From positions 1 through 55,028 of the IMG/VR virus record IMGVR_UViG_3300025832_000011: DNA of 55,028 nt; one strand, given 5' to 3'. The notes beneath the pieces were generated by a model. The model was given only the letters and a program-made list of their open reading frames with translations. It searched no databases and was not told the origin of the DNA. A program made the translations under genes and the position numbers. Positions 7,879-14,597 of the stretch are shown here, piece by piece (position 1 is the stretch's first letter; every line of letters begins with the position of its first letter). This DNA comes from a virus.

Positions 7879-8173
7879 GCAGAAGGAAGAAGAGTTTTGG
7901 GCCTACCACAGGCGCAATCCCCATGTGTACGAGTGGTTCGACCGCCTGACCCGTTACACTCTGTCCAAGGGCTGCAAGCACACCTCAGCCTACCTAATCT
8001 TCGAACAGATTAGGTGGGAGACCGGGGTCGAAGCGCAGGGAGACGAGTGGAAGGTCAACAATAACCACAGACCCTATTACGCCCGCCTCTGGATGGACCG
8101 TAACCCCGAGCACGAAGGTTATATGTTCGTCCGTGGCCCCCGCCACTTCCAATACGATTTTCACCTGATCTAG
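7862..8173 (+). CDS. Conserved phage hypothetical protein
   Basis: A 103-residue protein. The pattern FWxYHRRNPHVYEWF, then IRWETGVEAQGDEWKVNNN and YYARLWMDRNPEHEGY resembles a small conserved protein found in many phages and prophages of Gram-negative bacteria, of unknown function. It overlaps the preceding gene in another frame and lies 11 bases before the DUF550 gene. Confidence 0.7.
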   Translation: MTKDREQKEEEFWAYHRRNPHVYEWFDRLTRYTLSKGCKHTSAYLIFEQIRWETGVEAQGDEWKVNNNHRPYYARLWMDRNPEHEGYMFVRGPRHFQYDFHLI

Positions 8174-8184
8174 GAGACCAAGTA

Positions 8185-8589
8185 ATGTACTATGACATCA
8201 TCCCCCACCTCGCCCGGCAGGTTGCGTTCAGCCGCGCCACGTTCGGCCCCGGCCCACGCACCAAGGGGGTCACGGACCACATCCGCAAGGAACTGGTCGA
8301 GGTCGAAGCCGTCTACGAAGCGCACGACAAGCTGACCACGGACCCCTACGATTGGTCCACGCACACCACTGCTGCATTGGAGTGGACTGACGTGGCTATA
8401 CTCGCTCTTGACGGCCTGCTGCGCTCCATATGGGCCGCCAACCCGAACTGGTCGTCAGAGCAGGTAGCCGAAGAAGCCGTGGCTCACCTTCGCCAGAAGC
8501 AGGGCAAGAACGAACGCCGGGAGTGGCCCGATTGGCGCACCGCTGCGCCCGGCAAAGCAATCGAACACGTTCGCGGAATCGAAGACTGA
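8185..8589 (+). CDS. DUF550 nucleotide pyrophosphohydrolase (dATP/dGTP type)
   Basis: A 134-residue protein matching the DUF550 (dATP/dGTP pyrophosphohydrolase) pattern of the MazG-like superfamily. Visible are KELVEVEA (metal-binding acidic residues), EWTDVAILALDGLLR (second acidic helix) and the typical end KQGKNERREWPDWRTA.PGKAIEHVR. Such enzymes split dNTPs to dNMP and pyrophosphate. Relatives occur in phages that replace adenine by diaminopurine, but the key synthetase PurZ is not encoded here. It lies in the nucleotide block between the reductase and ThyX. Confidence 0.85.
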   Translation: MYYDIIPHLARQVAFSRATFGPGPRTKGVTDHIRKELVEVEAVYEAHDKLTTDPYDWSTHTTAALEWTDVAILALDGLLRSIWAANPNWSSEQVAEEAVAHLRQKQGKNERREWPDWRTAAPGKAIEHVRGIED

Positions 8590-8680
8590 TCACGGAAGGA
8601 GTCCACAATCGCGATAGATTGGGGGATTCCACAAGATCGCCCCGCACCTCTTCATCTTTTACTCCTGAAAGGTAGAAACT

Positions 8681-8944
8681 ATGGAAATTCTTGTACTCTT
8701 TATCGTCACGTTTTTCGCTGGGGCTTTCTTGTGGATCAGTGCCACCTCCCGTGACCAGCCCCCGAAGGACGAAGACCGCCAGTACCTCGAAGACCTGCGC
8801 AGGTTGGCCAAGGAGGGCTACCTGTTGGACGAGTTCGGCCTGACTATCTGCATGGTCTGCGGTAGCAACTGCGGCCAGTGTGGCTCTGGCACCGAGCGCG
8901 ACGGCCTGACCCTCGAACAATACCGTTTGCGGTACTGGCAATGA
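8681..8944 (+). CDS. Small membrane-anchored protein with cysteine pairs
   Basis: An 87-residue protein with one N-terminal membrane segment (residues 2-20, EILVLFIVTFFAGAFLWIS), a charged middle and a cysteine-rich motif CMVCGSNCGQCG. The topology suggests an inner-membrane anchor with a metal-binding or redox-active cytoplasmic end. GAAAGG precedes the ATG; it overlaps thyX by ATGA. Function unknown. Confidence 0.65.
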   Translation: MEILVLFIVTFFAGAFLWISATSRDQPPKDEDRQYLEDLRRLAKEGYLLDEFGLTICMVCGSNCGQCGSGTERDGLTLEQYRLRYWQ

Positions 8945-9972
8945 AGAAGTTGCTCTCATGGCTGGTGATTCCCCTCACCGACCATATCCTCGACCGAATG
9001 GCTACGGCCTTAATCCCCCGACCGAAAGATTGGAACTCACCTATGGAAAACATACTGCCAATGAAACGTCCGAGCAGTGGCTTCATGGACAAACTGCTCG
9101 GGGTAGAACACCCCGTCCTCGACAAGGGGATGATCCGGGTCGTTGACTACATGGGCAACGACGAGGCCATCGTACAGGCAGCCCGTGTCAGCTATGGCGC
9201 AGGCACGAAGACGCCCAGCGACGACCGCAGCCTGATCCGGTATCTGACCCGCCACCGCCACAGCACGCCGCTTGAGATGTGCGAGATCAAGCTGCACGTC
9301 AAACTGCCTGTCTTCGTGGCCCGCCAGTGGATTCGTCACCGCACAGCCAACGTGAACGAGTACAGCGCACGCTACTCGATCCTCGACCGGGAGTTCTACA
9401 TCCCCGAGCCGGGCGACATCATGCCCCAGAGCAAGACGAACAAGCAAGGCCGTGAAGGTGAACTGCCCGAGGACGTGCGGCAGGCCATGCGCAAGACAAT
9501 CGAGATGCACTCAGCCAACAGCTACGACTTGTACAACGAACTGTTGACCGGGTGGCCGTGGTACAGCCCGGAAGGCCACGCTTGGGATGACTCTGACGCA
9601 GAGTTCGGCCAGCACGACAAAGATCACGGCATGGCTCGGGAGATGGCCCGCATGGTGGTTCCACCGAACATCTATACGCAGTGGTACTGGAAGGTGGACC
9701 TGCACAACCTGCTGCACTTCCTCTCGCTCCGTGCCGACCCGCACGCTCAGATGGAGATCAGAGCCTACGCAGAAGTTATCTGTGAGATCGTGCGCGGCTG
9801 GTGCCCCGATGCCTACGAGGCGTTCGAGGACTACCGGATGAACGCAGTCACGTTCTCTGCTCAAGAAGTCGCTGCGATCCGGCGCAGGCTCTACGGCAAA
9901 ACGGTCACGGCGACGGGCCTCTCGGTCGGCGAGCAGCGTGAGTTCAAGAAGAAGTTGGAGTACCCTAAATGA
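8941..9972 (+). CDS. thyX: Flavin-dependent thymidylate synthase
   Basis: A ThyX-family protein that makes dTMP from dUMP with methylene-tetrahydrofolate, FAD and NADPH. The signature RHRTANVNEYSARYS begins at about residue 132 of the frame, and HFLSLRADPHAQMEIR is the usual C-terminal active-site region. From the ATG at 8941, which overlaps the previous stop by ATGA, the product is 343 residues, longer than usual. Starts at 9043 (309 residues) or 9061 are closer to the normal family length, and the extra N-terminus (MKKLLSWLVIP) is not a ThyX feature. The start is therefore uncertain; the identity is not. Confidence 0.92.
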   Translation: MKKLLSWLVIPLTDHILDRMATALIPRPKDWNSPMENILPMKRPSSGFMDKLLGVEHPVLDKGMIRVVDYMGNDEAIVQAARVSYGAGTKTPSDDRSLIRYLTRHRHSTPLEMCEIKLHVKLPVFVARQWIRHRTANVNEYSARYSILDREFYIPEPGDIMPQSKTNKQGREGELPEDVRQAMRKTIEMHSANSYDLYNELLTGWPWYSPEGHAWDDSDAEFGQHDKDHGMAREMARMVVPPNIYTQWYWKVDLHNLLHFLSLRADPHAQMEIRAYAEVICEIVRGWCPDAYEAFEDYRMNAVTFSAQEVAAIRRRLYGKTVTATGLSVGEQREFKKKLEYPK

Positions 9973-10397
9973 GTGACCTGTCACAGGTAAATCTCGTGGC
10001 CGTCGCAGGAGCAGGAGGGGCTATTGGCCCCTCCGATGGTCTGCCGATGATGATAGACGAGGACGAGGCTCGGGCCTTCGAAGATTGGTTCACCGAACTG
10101 ACCCGTGGGGGTGTGATTGTCATGGGCCACAGGTCGTGGGTTTGGCTGCATGATCGGGGGTTCTCTGGCACCTTGTCAGACGAACATCTCTTCGCGCCGT
10201 GGTCTCGGGACTCCGTGGTCGATCCCGATCAGTTCATGGACCTGTGCAAGTCCATGGGCAAGCCGATCTTTATCTGCGGGGGGTTGACCACCTACCGGAC
10301 CTTCATGCCATATGTGCAGCAGTTCTTCATCCGCCGGGTTGCACTGCACCCGCCGCATGATAACTACATGCCACCGATGTTTGGGAGAACACAATGA
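9969..10397 (+). CDS. Dihydrofolate reductase-like protein
   Basis: A 142-residue divergent DHFR-fold protein. VNLVAVAGAGGAIGPSDGLP corresponds to the N-terminal strand and Met20-loop region. GGVIVMGHRSW is the cofactor-binding strand. PIFICGGLTTYRTFMP is the conserved GG motif with the following Tyr. It is a little shorter than bacterial FolA (about 160). It overlaps thyX by ATGA. ThyX does not oxidise tetrahydrofolate, so a DHFR next to it is not needed for a closed cycle; it may raise the folate supply. Activity is not certain because the substrate loop is divergent. Confidence 0.72.
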   Translation: MSDLSQVNLVAVAGAGGAIGPSDGLPMMIDEDEARAFEDWFTELTRGGVIVMGHRSWVWLHDRGFSGTLSDEHLFAPWSRDSVVDPDQFMDLCKSMGKPIFICGGLTTYRTFMPYVQQFFIRRVALHPPHDNYMPPMFGRTQ

Positions 10398-10723
10398 ACC
10401 GACAACAACGCCGCCGTCACGCCGCCATGCAGGCCAAGATGCCCCTACCCAAGGCCCGCGTGGATGGTCGTCCCCTGTACTATGACGTGGGGGCCGGAGA
10501 GCGCCGTGCGTGCTTCTTCTGCGAGCGCAACGGGCTGCTCGCCACCTACGGGGTCAATGATGTTTTCATGAACGATCCAGCCAACGCCCCGGACGGCTCC
10601 AACGATATGTTCACTGTCTGCCGCCACCACCTCCCCCATGACGCTGTGATCTACAATCAGGCCACCAACCTCTGTCGGAACAAAGAGGGCAGTGATTCAT
10701 GGACAGAGCCGAACGTGGGTTGA
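10394..10723 (+). CDS. Small zinc-finger-like protein
   Basis: A 109-residue protein with a basic start (MNRQQRRRHAAMQAK) and a probable metal site made of CFFC and CRHH about 38 residues apart. It overlaps the upstream gene by ATGA. Its last codons overlap the promoter at 10720. The family is not recognised; nucleic-acid binding is plausible. Confidence 0.62.
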   Translation: MNRQQRRRHAAMQAKMPLPKARVDGRPLYYDVGAGERRACFFCERNGLLATYGVNDVFMNDPANAPDGSNDMFTVCRHHLPHDAVIYNQATNLCRNKEGSDSWTEPNVG

Positions 10724-10748
10724 CTACCAACCTATCGTTGACTATCTC
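10720..10748 (+). promoter_or_regulatory. Sigma-70-like promoter
   Basis: TTGACT (10720-10725) and TATCTC (10743-10748) are 17 bases apart. The spacer keeps the CCAACC part of the family core, but the rest differs. The leader ACCAAAGGACCCTGAC before the ATG at 10779 nearly repeats the one before 1308. Confidence 0.5.
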
Positions 10749-10778
10749 TACCTGTACACCAGACCAAAGGACCCTGAC

Positions 10779-11258
10779 ATGGCCACAAAACCCGAACTCT
10801 CTGGTGCCCTCGACAAACAGGTCGGTGGCAACCACTACAAAAAGGGCATCCAGCCCTTCCACCTCTCGTATGCCAACGGACATGATGGCTGCATCCACGC
10901 CATGACCAAGTACATGACGCGGCACCGTCGCAAAGACCCCGAGAAGGGGTACGAGGATTGCCAGAAGGCCCACCACATCACGGGCATCCGACTCGATCTG
11001 ATAAGTCTGGTCGGTGAACCTGCGCCCCCTCCGAGGCCGCGCCTTCCTATTCAAGACTACGTGGAAGCGAACGAACTGGTCACCCAAGACGCTGTTGCCG
11101 TCTACGCCATCGAAGCATGGCACGAGCGGTGGAACGCAGGAAGTGCCACACGCCAAGGGGCCACCCACGAGATGTGGCACAACAACATTCGCAGCCTTAT
11201 CCGCGCTGCCGCTCAGGCGGCGTACCCTGAATTTTACAATGAGAAAGATTTCGTATGA
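10779..11258 (+). CDS. DUF3310 (SaV-like) protein
   Basis: A 159-residue protein. The N-terminal half carries the DUF3310 pattern QVGGNHYKKGIQPFHLSYANG with the following MTKYMTRHRRKDPEKGYEDCQKAHH. This domain is common in phages, often near replication or nucleotide genes, and its function is not settled. The C-terminal half is an unrelated helical region. The start at 10779 follows a strong AAAGGACC site; a longer frame from 10692 crosses the promoter. It overlaps the next gene by ATGA. Confidence 0.8.
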   Translation: MATKPELSGALDKQVGGNHYKKGIQPFHLSYANGHDGCIHAMTKYMTRHRRKDPEKGYEDCQKAHHITGIRLDLISLVGEPAPPPRPRLPIQDYVEANELVTQDAVAVYAIEAWHERWNAGSATRQGATHEMWHNNIRSLIRAAAQAAYPEFYNEKDFV

Positions 11259-11833
11259 ACGACCTACACCCCACCGACACGACCTATGTGATCGAAGTGA
11301 ACCCCCGCGCCTCGGAAGGATACGTCCGCATCCCCGTGGTTGGCTGGATCATAGAAGAGGGTCGCCCCCTGCCCATGACCCTCAACGGCAAGCACACCCT
11401 GATCGGGGGCTGCGCTGTCCTGTTCCCCGGCGGGATGGTCGAGAACCCGTCCGATGGGTACGCCTTTGACTCAATCGAAGCGTGGTTGGAGACCAACCCC
11501 GGCAAGGGCAAGGCCCATGCACCCGCAGAGAAGGCCAAGACGCCTGCTCAGGAGCGCGACGAGGGAGAGATGGGTGCCTACGACATCGAATGGACTGAGG
11601 ACACGTTCAAGAACAACTCGTTCTGGCACTACGATGACGGTGAGTTCGAGTTCGTCTTCCAGATCGACGGAGGCGAGGCTCTGCCCAAGGCTACCAAGTA
11701 TGTGGTCAAGATCAAGCGCGACGAGATGATGGCCCTGAAGAAGAACGTGGACCTCTTGTCCGTGGCCGACATCATGGACGCCAAGCCGCTTGAGGTCGAG
11801 ACAGAAGAAGATGATGGGATGGACTTGCTGTAA
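11255..11833 (+). CDS. Hypothetical protein with acidic DLL tail
   Basis: A 192-residue protein. Residues 1-85 form a mixed alpha/beta region, 90-105 an Ala/Lys/Pro linker and 110-165 a second domain (FWHYDDGEFEFVFQIDGG). It ends in an acidic tail, ETEEDDGMDLL, one of ten proteins here that finish this way. It sits directly upstream of gapR, overlapping it by one base. Function unknown; the tail suggests it works with the replication proteins that share it. Confidence 0.7.
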   Translation: MNDLHPTDTTYVIEVNPRASEGYVRIPVVGWIIEEGRPLPMTLNGKHTLIGGCAVLFPGGMVENPSDGYAFDSIEAWLETNPGKGKAHAPAEKAKTPAQERDEGEMGAYDIEWTEDTFKNNSFWHYDDGEFEFVFQIDGGEALPKATKYVVKIKRDEMMALKKNVDLLSVADIMDAKPLEVETEEDDGMDLL

Positions 11834-12132
11834 TGGCCGACCTGTCTGAACTCGATGACCTCATGGGTGATGCCCCCAGCGATACTGCTGGGGACGCCAC
11901 CTACCGAGTAACGGCCAACGAACTCCGTTCCTTCGTTGAGCGCATCGAATACAACAACGCGGAGAAGGCCGACCTCGCCGAACAAGGCAAGGAGATTTTG
12001 GCCGAAGCGAAAGCCCGTGGCTACGATACGAAGATACTCAACAAGATCGTAGCCATGCGCAAACGTAACGCTGACGACATCGCAGAAGAGGGGGCTGTCT
12101 TGGAGATGTACATGGAAGCCCTTGGCATGTAG
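11833..12132 (+). CDS. gapR: GapR-family nucleoid-associated protein (DUF2312)
   Basis: A 99-residue protein. After a 20-residue acidic lead (MADLSELDDLMGDAPSD) it matches GapR closely: VTANELRSFVERIE, then AEAKARGYDTKILNKIVAMRK, and the end EGAVLEMYMEALG. GapR is an alphaproteobacterial chromosome protein that binds overtwisted, AT-rich DNA ahead of replication and stimulates topoisomerases. A phage copy could help replication forks, or compete with or replace the host protein. The acidic lead with DDLM is not part of the GapR fold and resembles the shared acidic motif of neighbouring proteins. Confidence 0.9.
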   Translation: MADLSELDDLMGDAPSDTAGDATYRVTANELRSFVERIEYNNAEKADLAEQGKEILAEAKARGYDTKILNKIVAMRKRNADDIAEEGAVLEMYMEALGM

Positions 12133-12341
12133 TGCCAGACTCCGACCTGCTCGATCAGATCGAGGCGATGGGCGCGGATACCGTCTACTTCATTAAGCGT
12201 GGGGACGGCCTCTGGGGGGTGCATGTGCGCCATCCGGGGGCTGGCCCCTGCGCCTACACCCTGACCAACTGCCGAACGCTCCGAGGTGCCGTACAGGCTG
12301 CCGTTGAGCCTTCTGACACAGAAATTGAGGACCTGCTATGA
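12132..12341 (+). CDS. Small protein with acidic DLL tail
   Basis: A 69-residue protein starting at a GTG that shares its first base with the gapR stop codon. It begins PDSDLLDQ and ends PSDTEIEDLL, so it carries acidic DLL motifs at both ends around a small beta-rich core (TVYFIKRGDGLWGVHVRH). It overlaps the next gene by ATGA. Family not recognised. Confidence 0.6.
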   Translation: MPDSDLLDQIEAMGADTVYFIKRGDGLWGVHVRHPGAGPCAYTLTNCRTLRGAVQAAVEPSDTEIEDLL

Positions 12342-12532
12342 GAACCATGACTGAGATTAACGGGGACATAAGCGCAGAAGAGCGCATCGCTGTTCAGGCA
12401 CTACAAGACGCCATGAATTACTTCCGAAGAGTCTCTGGAAAATCTTGTTTGTTGTACGCCTTCAAAACGGAAGAAGAAGCCGAAGCTGCTATGAAGAATT
12501 TCGACGCGGCTCTCGGGGGCACTAGCAAATGA
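12338..12532 (+). CDS. Small hypothetical protein
   Basis: A 64-residue helical protein with ATGA overlaps at both ends, which supports its being real despite its size. Its motif ISAEERIAVQALQDAMNYFR resembles small helical phage proteins, without a named family. Confidence 0.6.
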   Translation: MRTMTEINGDISAEERIAVQALQDAMNYFRRVSGKSCLLYAFKTEEEAEAAMKNFDAALGGTSK

Positions 12533-13260
12533 ACAAGAGCATCGACCCGGATAAAGAATACTCGTGCCCATCCTGCGGACTCGTAGGACCAGAGGCGTGT
12601 GGCTCTGCCGAGGACATGGAGGACTGTCCACACATGCGCATCGCTGACGGGCCTCTGGCTGGCCTCAAGATCAACCACTACAAGGTGATCTACGCAGACC
12701 CTCCGTGGTCCTACAAGACCTTCAGCAAACCCAAGGAGGGCACAGTGCCGCACCGCTCCAAGGACGAGCCGTACAAGAGCATGACCGCCGAAGAGTTGCT
12801 GGCCCTGCCTGTCCACAAGATCGCGGCCAAGGACTGCGTGCTGCATATGTGGGTGATCAGTTCCCATCTCGATCAGGCTCTCGCTCTGGGGGCTGCGTGG
12901 GGCTTCACGTTCAAGAGCCTTGGCATGGTCTGGGTCAAGACCCAGAAGCACAACCCCGAGGTCCCCAAGATGGGCATGGGCAAGTGGTTCCGGCAAGAGG
13001 CTGAGATATGCCTGCTGTTTACCTGCGGGAAGCCCAAGCGGGTCTCTGCCGGGGTGCGCCAGACGATCCTCGAACCTGCTCGGGAGCACAGCCGCAAGCC
13101 AGACGTGGCCTATGAACTGGTCGAAGCCCTGACAGACGGCCCCTACCTTGAGATGTTCTCTCGGTCGAGCCGCGAAGGCTGGGAGGCTATGGGGAATCAG
13201 GCTGGGAAGTTCGACCCCATCGACTTGTCCGAAGAAGCGGAGATCGACGGGCTTCTATGA
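12529..13260 (+). CDS. MT-A70 family DNA adenine methyltransferase
   Basis: A 243-residue N6-adenine methyltransferase. The catalytic DPPW is at residues 57-60 (VIYADPPWSYKTF), and the C-terminal PYLEMFSRSSREGWEAMGNQ is the usual SAM-binding end of the family. The N-terminal 35 residues hold a zinc-finger-like CPSC and CPH cluster. No restriction partner is nearby, so it is an orphan enzyme, likely shielding phage DNA or marking it for regulation. The protein ends SEEAEIDGLL, a member of the acidic-tail set. It is the last rightward gene and overlaps the convergent gene by 6 bases. Confidence 0.88.
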   Translation: MNKSIDPDKEYSCPSCGLVGPEACGSAEDMEDCPHMRIADGPLAGLKINHYKVIYADPPWSYKTFSKPKEGTVPHRSKDEPYKSMTAEELLALPVHKIAAKDCVLHMWVISSHLDQALALGAAWGFTFKSLGMVWVKTQKHNPEVPKMGMGKWFRQEAEICLLFTCGKPKRVSAGVRQTILEPAREHSRKPDVAYELVEALTDGPYLEMFSRSSREGWEAMGNQAGKFDPIDLSEEAEIDGLL

Positions 13261-13764
13261 AGCTGGGAGAACTCTGAACGTGTTGGACCAACCGCGCATC
13301 TGTTTCACAGGAAAGTCGGGCTTGGTCATGTCTCGTGTCAGTTGGATACGATATGTGCCCGGCCCGACCGCGCAAGGGCGACCGAAGAACCAGTTCCAGT
13401 TGACCGTTCCGTCTGGTCCTAGGACATCCACGATGTCATAGTCATCGACCCCCGAGCCGGAGCAGTAATTCTGGAACACACCTTCTCGACCGCCGGGGTT
13501 GACCTTCTGAACTTCCGCGACCCAGAACCCTCTGTGAGACTCCAAGATCAGGCGGTCATAGATCATGCCGGGGTTACTGCCCTCGACATGATCCGGCACG
13601 TAAATCTCCTGAAGCACGAACCAATCGGTCGCCGGGATGTCCGCCTTCTGCAAAGCCTCCCGGTACACGATCATGTTGACCGTAAGGTACGCCAGCGCGG
13701 ACGCCACGAACAGTTCGGTCAGGCGGGAAAACCACCACCTCGGGCTTGTAAGGTTAGTCAGCAC
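13255..13764 (-). CDS. Membrane-anchored protein, unknown function
   Basis: A 169-residue protein with one N-terminal membrane segment (about residues 17-33, ELFVASALAYLTVNMIV) and a beta-rich remainder with a few cysteines. It would sit in the inner membrane with the bulk in the periplasm. It is the last gene of the leftward operon, after the lysis genes, and overlaps the upstream gene by 11 bases. It may be a lysis accessory protein; no family is recognised. Confidence 0.65.
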   Translation of the reverse strand: MLTNLTSPRWWFSRLTELFVASALAYLTVNMIVYREALQKADIPATDWFVLQEIYVPDHVEGSNPGMIYDRLILESHRGFWVAEVQKVNPGGREGVFQNYCSGSGVDDYDIVDVLGPDGTVNWNWFFGRPCAVGPGTYRIQLTRDMTKPDFPVKQMRGWSNTFRVLPAS

Positions 13765-14038
13765 GGAGAACCCCTTTCACGAAGTCTGCGATGGTCCCCT
13801 CAGTAACAACCCAGAGTGTCAAAAGGAAGCCGAGAAGGATCGCGGTGTTCCTAATGCTGCTCAGGACCTTGAAGGTTCCTTCCCAACTCTGATACCAATC
13901 AATCGCCCGCAATGCTACCTTGCTCTGGTCTGCGGTGAGCGCAACAATGTGCCCTGTCTCTACCATCCGGCGCAGGTCTTTGAGGGTCTTAGCCTCTTGG
14001 TCTTCGAGCCGTGAACTATCACCGTTACCCCAAAACAT
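13754..14038 (-). CDS. Putative holin or lysis-associated membrane protein
   Basis: A 94-residue protein with a polar N-terminal half and one hydrophobic segment (about residues 66-83, TAILLGFLLTLWVV) followed by a short amphipathic end. Size, single membrane segment and position right after the spanin pair and endolysin make it a holin candidate. The domain order, with a long polar N-terminus, is unusual. The upstream membrane segment at the endolysin C-terminus is an alternative source of holin-like activity. Confidence 0.55.
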   Translation of the reverse strand: MFWGNGDSSRLEDQEAKTLKDLRRMVETGHIVALTADQSKVALRAIDWYQSWEGTFKVLSSIRNTAILLGFLLTLWVVTEGTIADFVKGVLRAD

Positions 14039-14041
14039 ATC

Positions 14042-14326
14042 CTACTCCTTCTGTCCGAGTTTAGACGCGACATCCTCGTACTGAGCAACGACGTTCTGGT
14101 GTTTCTTTCGGCAGTCCGCAAGGGCTAACCGGGTATCCGCCACCGCGACATAAGCGTCTGAGTCCACGCCCGGATCGTAACAAACCTTCTTGTCTCTCGG
14201 ATCGAGGGGTGGTGCCTGATAAGGTGCCGCGCCCTCATTTGATCCCAAGCAACCGCTTGCGAAGGTCGTCAGGGATAGGACAAGAGCCAGCTTCCCCGGA
14301 TTCAATTTCTGTCTTGAGTTTTTCAT
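14042..14326 (-). CDS. Outer-membrane spanin lipoprotein (Rz1-like)
   Basis: A 94-residue lipoprotein: basic start, hydrophobic segment and lipobox TFASGC (Cys at about residue 26), followed by a Pro-containing stretch and a helical end. It begins inside the Rz-like gene in another frame, the overlapping arrangement typical of two-component spanins. After sorting to the outer membrane it would bind the inner-membrane subunit and fuse the membranes at the last step of lysis. Confidence 0.8.
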   Translation of the reverse strand: MKNSRQKLNPGKLALVLSLTTFASGCLGSNEGAAPYQAPPLDPRDKKVCYDPGVDSDAYVAVADTRLALADCRKKHQNVVAQYEDVASKLGQKE

Positions 14327-14597
14327 AGGCTAGTCCCAACTCGGTCAACTCCCCCTCGGTCTTGTCTGCCCGAGCACGGGCGGCTGCCGCTATATCCTGA
14401 GCGATCTCAGATTGGCGGTTCGCTTCTGCCAGTTCCTCTGTTTCATACTTCTCAATACACGCAGCGGTAGCATCGGCCCTTTGGTACATCGTCCAGAGAA
14501 CAAACGCTAGGACAACCACAAGGAATTTACCCGCCGGGCTGAAGAGGAACCCGGCGAATCGTTTGAAAGATGTGGCTGCGAGCCACCCGCTAATCAT
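14235..14597 (-). CDS. Inner-membrane spanin (Rz-like)
   Basis: A 120-residue protein starting MISGWLAATSFKRF. It has an N-terminal membrane segment (AGKFLVVVLAFVLWTMY, about residues 21-37) and then a long coiled coil rich in Ala, Glu and Arg. The 3' part overlaps the lipoprotein gene by 92 bases in a different frame. The start overlaps the endolysin stop by ATGA; a longer frame lies inside the endolysin gene and is not used. Confidence 0.8.
   Translation of the reverse strand: MISGWLAATSFKRFAGFLFSPAGKFLVVVLAFVLWTMYQRADATAACIEKYETEELAEANRQSEIAQDIAAAARARADKTEGELTELGLAYEKLKTEIESGEAGSCPIPDDLRKRLLGIK

Noticed and set aside
2613-8589. Diaminopurine (Z) genome
   Set aside because: DatZ-like and DUF550 proteins are present, but no PurZ-like synthetase is found anywhere in the window.
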